Source: Actinomycetota bacterium (lineage in GTDB: Bacteria > Actinomycetota > Acidimicrobiia > Acidimicrobiales > Ilumatobacteraceae). Taken from it: a stretch of DNA of 32,828 bases. The DNA is taken from contig JAPKZT010000286.1 of assembly GCA_026393655.1 (NCBI GenBank), forward strand, positions 1 to 32,828, in the 5' to 3' direction. The notes beneath the pieces were generated by a model that saw nothing but the letters and a program-made list of their open reading frames with translations, ran no database searches and was not told the DNA's origin. The position numbers were made by a program, and so were the translations under genes. Shown in pieces: positions 28,961-32,828 of this stretch. Numbering within the stretch: the stretch's first letter is position 1; each line of letters starts with the position of its first letter.

Positions 28961-29050
28961 GGAAGGGTGCCAGAGCGGACGAATGGAACGGTCTCGAACA
29001 CCGTCGTGGGTTTAGGCCCACCGTGGGTTCAAATCCCACCCCTTCCGCCA
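28961..29050 (+). tRNA. tRNA-Ser(CGA)
   Basis: GGAAGGG/CCCTTCC acceptor, ACGGT-CTCGAAC-ACCGT anticodon arm (CGA), long variable arm, encoded CCA. Confidence 0.93.
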
Positions 29051-29093
29051 TTTTTTAGAATAAGTTTTAGAATGCGTCTAATGTAAGCAGGTA

Positions 29094-30143
29094 ATGAGTG
29101 TGATCAGTGTTTCGATTAGCGATGTTCGCGCAGATTTAATTTTTGCGCACGAGCAAGCATGGTCGGCGCTTTCGCGTCCTGGCACATGGTGGTCTGGTGC
29201 GCAAAGACGTGAACTCGCGCAAACGGCGATACTTGCGGTTAGCGAAAGTGAACCATCGCCACCGTGGGTTGCGGCTTCAACCGTTGCAGACAAAAATTTG
29301 CAAATACATTTCGCTTCAAGTGCAGCGCATGACGCTGTTTACAGAATTGCTCGCCATGCGGCAACTTTGACAAATGATTGGTATCAGCGGACCACGCAAG
29401 AAATTGAACCGCTGGCATTTATTGAACTGTGCGGAGTTGTTTGCACCGTGGCGACTGTTTCGGCTTTTCGTCGAGCATTAGATCTAGGTATTCCAGAATT
29501 AGCGCCAGCAACACTTGGCGAGCCATCAAGAATTAAACCAACAAATGTTGTTGATGCAACTTTGAACTGGGTGCCAGTAATTGCACCAGCGGATGAAAAC
29601 GCGGCTGTAGTACAAGCCTTCACTGCGGTGCCAGAGACTAACCGTGTGATCTGGGCGATGGCTGATGCCCAATATATTCCTGATAAAGAAATGGTCGACC
29701 CACATTGGACTCGCGGAACGCTTTCGCGGGTGCAAATGGAACTTGTCGCAACTCGAGTTTCGCAACAACGTGAATGTTTTTATTGAACGACTTCACATGC
29801 CAGCATGCTCAGTTGGAGCGGCACCGAACAAGGATTAGAAGTTAATTTGGAATATGTACAAAATACGACCGGTGGTGTAGACGTGAGTTTCGCACGAGAA
29901 CTAGTTGATTTTGCAACAGCGGCCACTGAGTTTGACTCAGCAGCATTAACTACGGCGCGCAATAATTTAATCAATGTCGCAGGTCTTGCTGTGACTGTTG
30001 ATGTAGCGGCTGTGATTGCAAATTTCGAAATGATGACAAGACTTGCTGATTCAACTGGTGCGAGAATGCAAACCGAAGTTGTACAAGATCGTTTGGCGGT
30101 TGCAACAGCGATGGGTGTCGACAAAGTTGTGTCACGACGCTGA
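29094..30143 (+). CDS. Candidate AhpD-like (CMD/alkylhydroperoxidase family) selenoprotein with in-frame TGA at 29784-29786
   Basis: Track ORFs 29094..29786 and 29805..30143 share a frame. Continuous reading gives MELVATRVSQQRECFY-[TGA]-TTSHASMLSWSG; the E-x11-C-x2-U-x3-H spacing equals that of the AhpD active site. Confidence 0.8.
29798..29823 (+). promoter_or_regulatory. Candidate bacterial SECIS hairpin
   Basis: UGCC-(AGCAU bulge)-GCUC-AGUUG-GAGC-GGCA; 5-nt apical loop starts 24 nt after the TGA and has G in its first two bases. Confidence 0.55.
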
Positions 30144-30171
30144 CGAGGTTTTAATAAAACGCAGATTTAAT

Positions 30172-31746
30172 TTATTCGCAGACCTTGCCATTTTCGGGAA
30201 CAACTAAGTCAATTAGGTACGTGTCAACTGCTTTTATTATGCATGCATTGACTCCGTAACCTGTGTGTTGTTCAGCTTTCACAGTGAGAAAAATGCCGCT
30301 TTCTAAGGCTTTGGCAGCGTTGCGTGACGACTCGATTGGGGTTGCTGGGTCGCCTGTTGTGCCTATCACGATTACCGGTCCTGCACCTTTGCCAGTCACT
30401 ACAACTTTCTTTGCTTGCTTAACTGGCCATAATGCACACGAGTAGCCGTATCCAAAACCTGGCCCAAATCTTTTTGCAGCTTTTGTAAAAATTGGTATTT
30501 GTGCGTCCACTGCTTTGACACCAATTGGACCAGGATCGTCTAGGCATGAAATTGCAATGAACGCTTCAAGCTCATTGCCGTAAGTGCCGTTTGGTTTGCG
30601 TTGGTAGTACTCATCGTAGAGTGCAAGCAAACCTGAACCATCGCCGACAACAGCGTCAGCAAGTGCTCGCTCAAGTTGCACCCAAAGCGCATCTGAGTAC
30701 ATCGCTTGAGCCAGCGCAGTAAACATCACGCCTTGTGTGACAGGCGTTCTATCTGAAGCAACTACAAGCGGAGCAGCATCGACATCGACGAGAAGTTTGT
30801 CAAGTGCTTTAGCTGAATCGCCGTTGCTATTGAAGGCGCACGTTACGCGCGCCGAGCAATCTGCAAGAAACGCATCAAGTTGCATCTCGAAACCTTTTGC
30901 TTGAGCGAGGCCTTGATCAAGAGATGATGAGTTCGGATCAGATGCTCCATCTAAAACAGCGGCACGAACAGTTTTTGGAAACATTGTCACCCAAGTTGCC
31001 CCGAGTTCTGAGCCATATGAAAAGCCAAAGTAAGTTATTTTTTCTTCGCCAAGTGCGCGACGAATTGAATCCATGTCCTGAGCAGATGAACGTGTCGAAA
31101 TATAAGGCAGGATTCGTCCGCTATTTTTGACACATTGATCGTTAAATTTCTGGCCGGCGTCGATAATTGCTTGTTTTTCTTGCGGTGTATCTGGCGGCGA
31201 ATCCATGCCGAAGTACTCGTCATATTGGTCGATGCAATCTACTTTTGGGGTCGAATCGCCGGTGCCACGCGGATCCCAACCGATGATGTCGAAACGATTA
31301 AGCAGCTCAGCACTGAAATAGAACTGTGCGTCTTTTGCAACACTTGAGCCACCGAAACCCGGGCCGCCAGGGTTGACCAACATTGAACCAACTCGACTTG
31401 CTTGATCTGATGCTGGGTTTCGAATTATAAATAATTTAAATGATCCGATAGTTGGATTGTCATAGTCAAAAGGAACTTCTAAAGTTCCGCATTGCATTTT
31501 GGCTTTAGATCCACCGCTTCCGGTGTCGTTGCAAGTGCCCCAAATAATTTTGCCCGTGAACTCAGGCGCTGGCGCAATGCTTGAAGTTGAACTTACACCG
31601 GCGGGTATTGAAGTAGCTGTTGGTTTGATCTTGACCCGATCTTTTGATGAACCGACAATTATTCGTTCACTGCACGCACTTGCGAGTGAAGCGGCAACCA
31701 AAATCACGATTAGCAACTTGCGTCTACTATTTAAGACATGTTTCAT
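30172..31746 (-). CDS. Lipoprotein alpha/beta hydrolase with TAP-like C-terminus (S33 peptidase-like, mycobacterial CaeA/Hip1-related family)
   Basis: Track ORF 30172..31788; Met at 31746 gives a signal peptide with LASAC lipobox. LVNPGGPGFGGS, GWDPRGTGDSTP, FGFSYGSELGATW. Confidence 0.87.
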   Translation of the reverse strand: MKHVLNSRRKLLIVILVAASLASACSERIIVGSSKDRVKIKPTATSIPAGVSSTSSIAPAPEFTGKIIWGTCNDTGSGGSKAKMQCGTLEVPFDYDNPTIGSFKLFIIRNPASDQASRVGSMLVNPGGPGFGGSSVAKDAQFYFSAELLNRFDIIGWDPRGTGDSTPKVDCIDQYDEYFGMDSPPDTPQEKQAIIDAGQKFNDQCVKNSGRILPYISTRSSAQDMDSIRRALGEEKITYFGFSYGSELGATWVTMFPKTVRAAVLDGASDPNSSSLDQGLAQAKGFEMQLDAFLADCSARVTCAFNSNGDSAKALDKLLVDVDAAPLVVASDRTPVTQGVMFTALAQAMYSDALWVQLERALADAVVGDGSGLLALYDEYYQRKPNGTYGNELEAFIAISCLDDPGPIGVKAVDAQIPIFTKAAKRFGPGFGYGYSCALWPVKQAKKVVVTGKGAGPVIVIGTTGDPATPIESSRNAAKALESGIFLTVKAEQHTGYGVNACIIKAVDTYLIDLVVPENGKVCE

Positions 31747-31787
31747 GTGAGCCTTAATCGTATTATAAATTGTCTGCGTTGTTACCA

Positions 31788-32828
31788 ATGAAAGATAAAA
31801 AAACTACTAGCAAGACCCTATTTGATGACGGCATGAGTGGGTTGGCTAGCGAAACAGTTAATCAAACAGTTAATAAATTAGCTGACCAAGAATCGCTTTC
31901 GGTCGGAGATTTCATTCGCCAAGTAAATCAAACCGTCAAAAATCGCTTTGGACGCGGAGTTTGGTTGCATGGCGAAATTCAAGAGATGAAGACTCCCAAC
32001 CATGTTTATTTCACGCTGGTTGATAATGACGGAGATAAGAAAGCCGTGTTGAGTGCGTCTATTTGGCAAACTGTTTATGCTTCGATGCGAGTCACACTTG
32101 CGAATAGTGGATTGCAATTAGCAGATGGTCTAAAAGTGCGAGTATTTGGTGAACCAGATCTATATCCGGGTAACGGTCGGTTCAGCATCAAGATTTCAAA
32201 AATTGATCCAAGGTTCACACTCGGAGACTTAATTGCGCAGCGTGAAGAAATCGTTCGGCAATTAAAACTTAAGGGTTTATACGACGCCAACCGCAAAGTT
32301 GAAATGCCGCTCGTGCCGTTGCGAGTCGGCATCGTGACGAGTGTTAGCAGCGCGGCACACGCCGATGTACTCAAGACTTTTAAAGACTCGCAAATTGGAT
32401 TCACAATTTTTGTTCACGATGCACGTGTGCAAGGCGAAGACGCAATCAAATCAGTCGTCGCTGCACTCAAAAATCTTGATGCCAGAAAAGATTTAGACGT
32501 GTTGATGCTTGTTCGTGGTGGAGGGTCAAAAAATGACTTGATGGCCTTTGACTCGGCGCAAATTGCAACTGCAATTGCCAACTGCCGTCTGCCTGTTTTG
32601 ACGGGCATCGGCCATGAAATAGATTTGAGCGTCGCTGATGAAGTTGCAAATCAATCTCATAAAACACCGACTGCATGCGCCACCGCGGTGATTGAACAAG
32701 TTAGAGAATTTGTTGACGCCACAGAAGAAGCGTGGGCTGGCGTGGCTACATTAGCGATGCGAGAACTCGAGACATCCTCGAGTCAGTTAACCGAGCGAGC
32801 AAATCAAATTAGCAGCAAAGTTTTAGAT
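31788..32828 (+). CDS. xseA: Exodeoxyribonuclease VII large subunit (5' part, runs off window)
   Basis: Not in track (open at edge). MKDKKTTSKTLFDDG...LSVGDFIRQVNQTVKNRFGRGVWLHGEIQE...VGIVTSVSSAAHADVLKTF...DVLMLVRGGGSKNDLMAFDS...VLTGIGHEIDLSVAD. Confidence 0.92.
   Translation, partial: MKDKKTTSKTLFDDGMSGLASETVNQTVNKLADQESLSVGDFIRQVNQTVKNRFGRGVWLHGEIQEMKTPNHVYFTLVDNDGDKKAVLSASIWQTVYASMRVTLANSGLQLADGLKVRVFGEPDLYPGNGRFSIKISKIDPRFTLGDLIAQREEIVRQLKLKGLYDANRKVEMPLVPLRVGIVTSVSSAAHADVLKTFKDSQIGFTIFVHDARVQGEDAIKSVVAALKNLDARKDLDVLMLVRGGGSKNDLMAFDSAQIATAIANCRLPVLTGIGHEIDLSVADEVANQSHKTPTACATAVIEQVREFVDATEEAWAGVATLAMRELETSSSQLTERANQISSKVLD

Noticed and set aside
1-32828. CRISPR array, phage, transposase or integrase signatures
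   Set aside because: None seen; the only repeats are the short ones listed, and no mobile-element proteins were recognised despite several tRNA genes.

Overview
The window is a gene-dense, fairly low-GC chromosomal segment that looks actinobacterial (possibly Acidimicrobiia; inferred from gene content, not proven). It holds housekeeping genes (pheA, dnaX-recR, tadA, msrA, xseA 5' part), a surface-polysaccharide/glycosyltransferase block (about 3.9-12.8 kb), and an acyl-CoA metabolism set: PccB-type carboxyltransferase with a 59-aa companion ORF, CaiB-type CoA-transferase, thiolase, crotonyl-CoA carboxylase/reductase and methylmalonyl-CoA epimerase. It also carries tRNA-Ser(TGA), tRNA-Arg(ACG), tRNA-Ser(GGA), tRNA-Ser(CGA), a 3'-truncated tRNA-Ser(GCT), and an SRP RNA that the ORF track does not show. 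The strongest finding is a candidate selenoprotein. Track ORFs 29094..29786 and 29805..30143 are in the same frame, separated by a single TGA. That TGA sits where the second Cys of an AhpD-type E-x11-C-x2-C-x3-H active site is expected (E-x11-C-F-Y-[TGA]-T-T-S-H), and a SECIS-compatible hairpin lies just downstream. Other notable items: a tRNA-Ser(GCT) fused at its T-loop to a LysM/transglycosylase ORF that has lost its signal peptide; a GT2 pseudogene with a 28-bp tandem duplication plus a second frameshift; a missed 59-aa ORF behind pccB; and CTAG-rich palindromes/repeats at gene ends.
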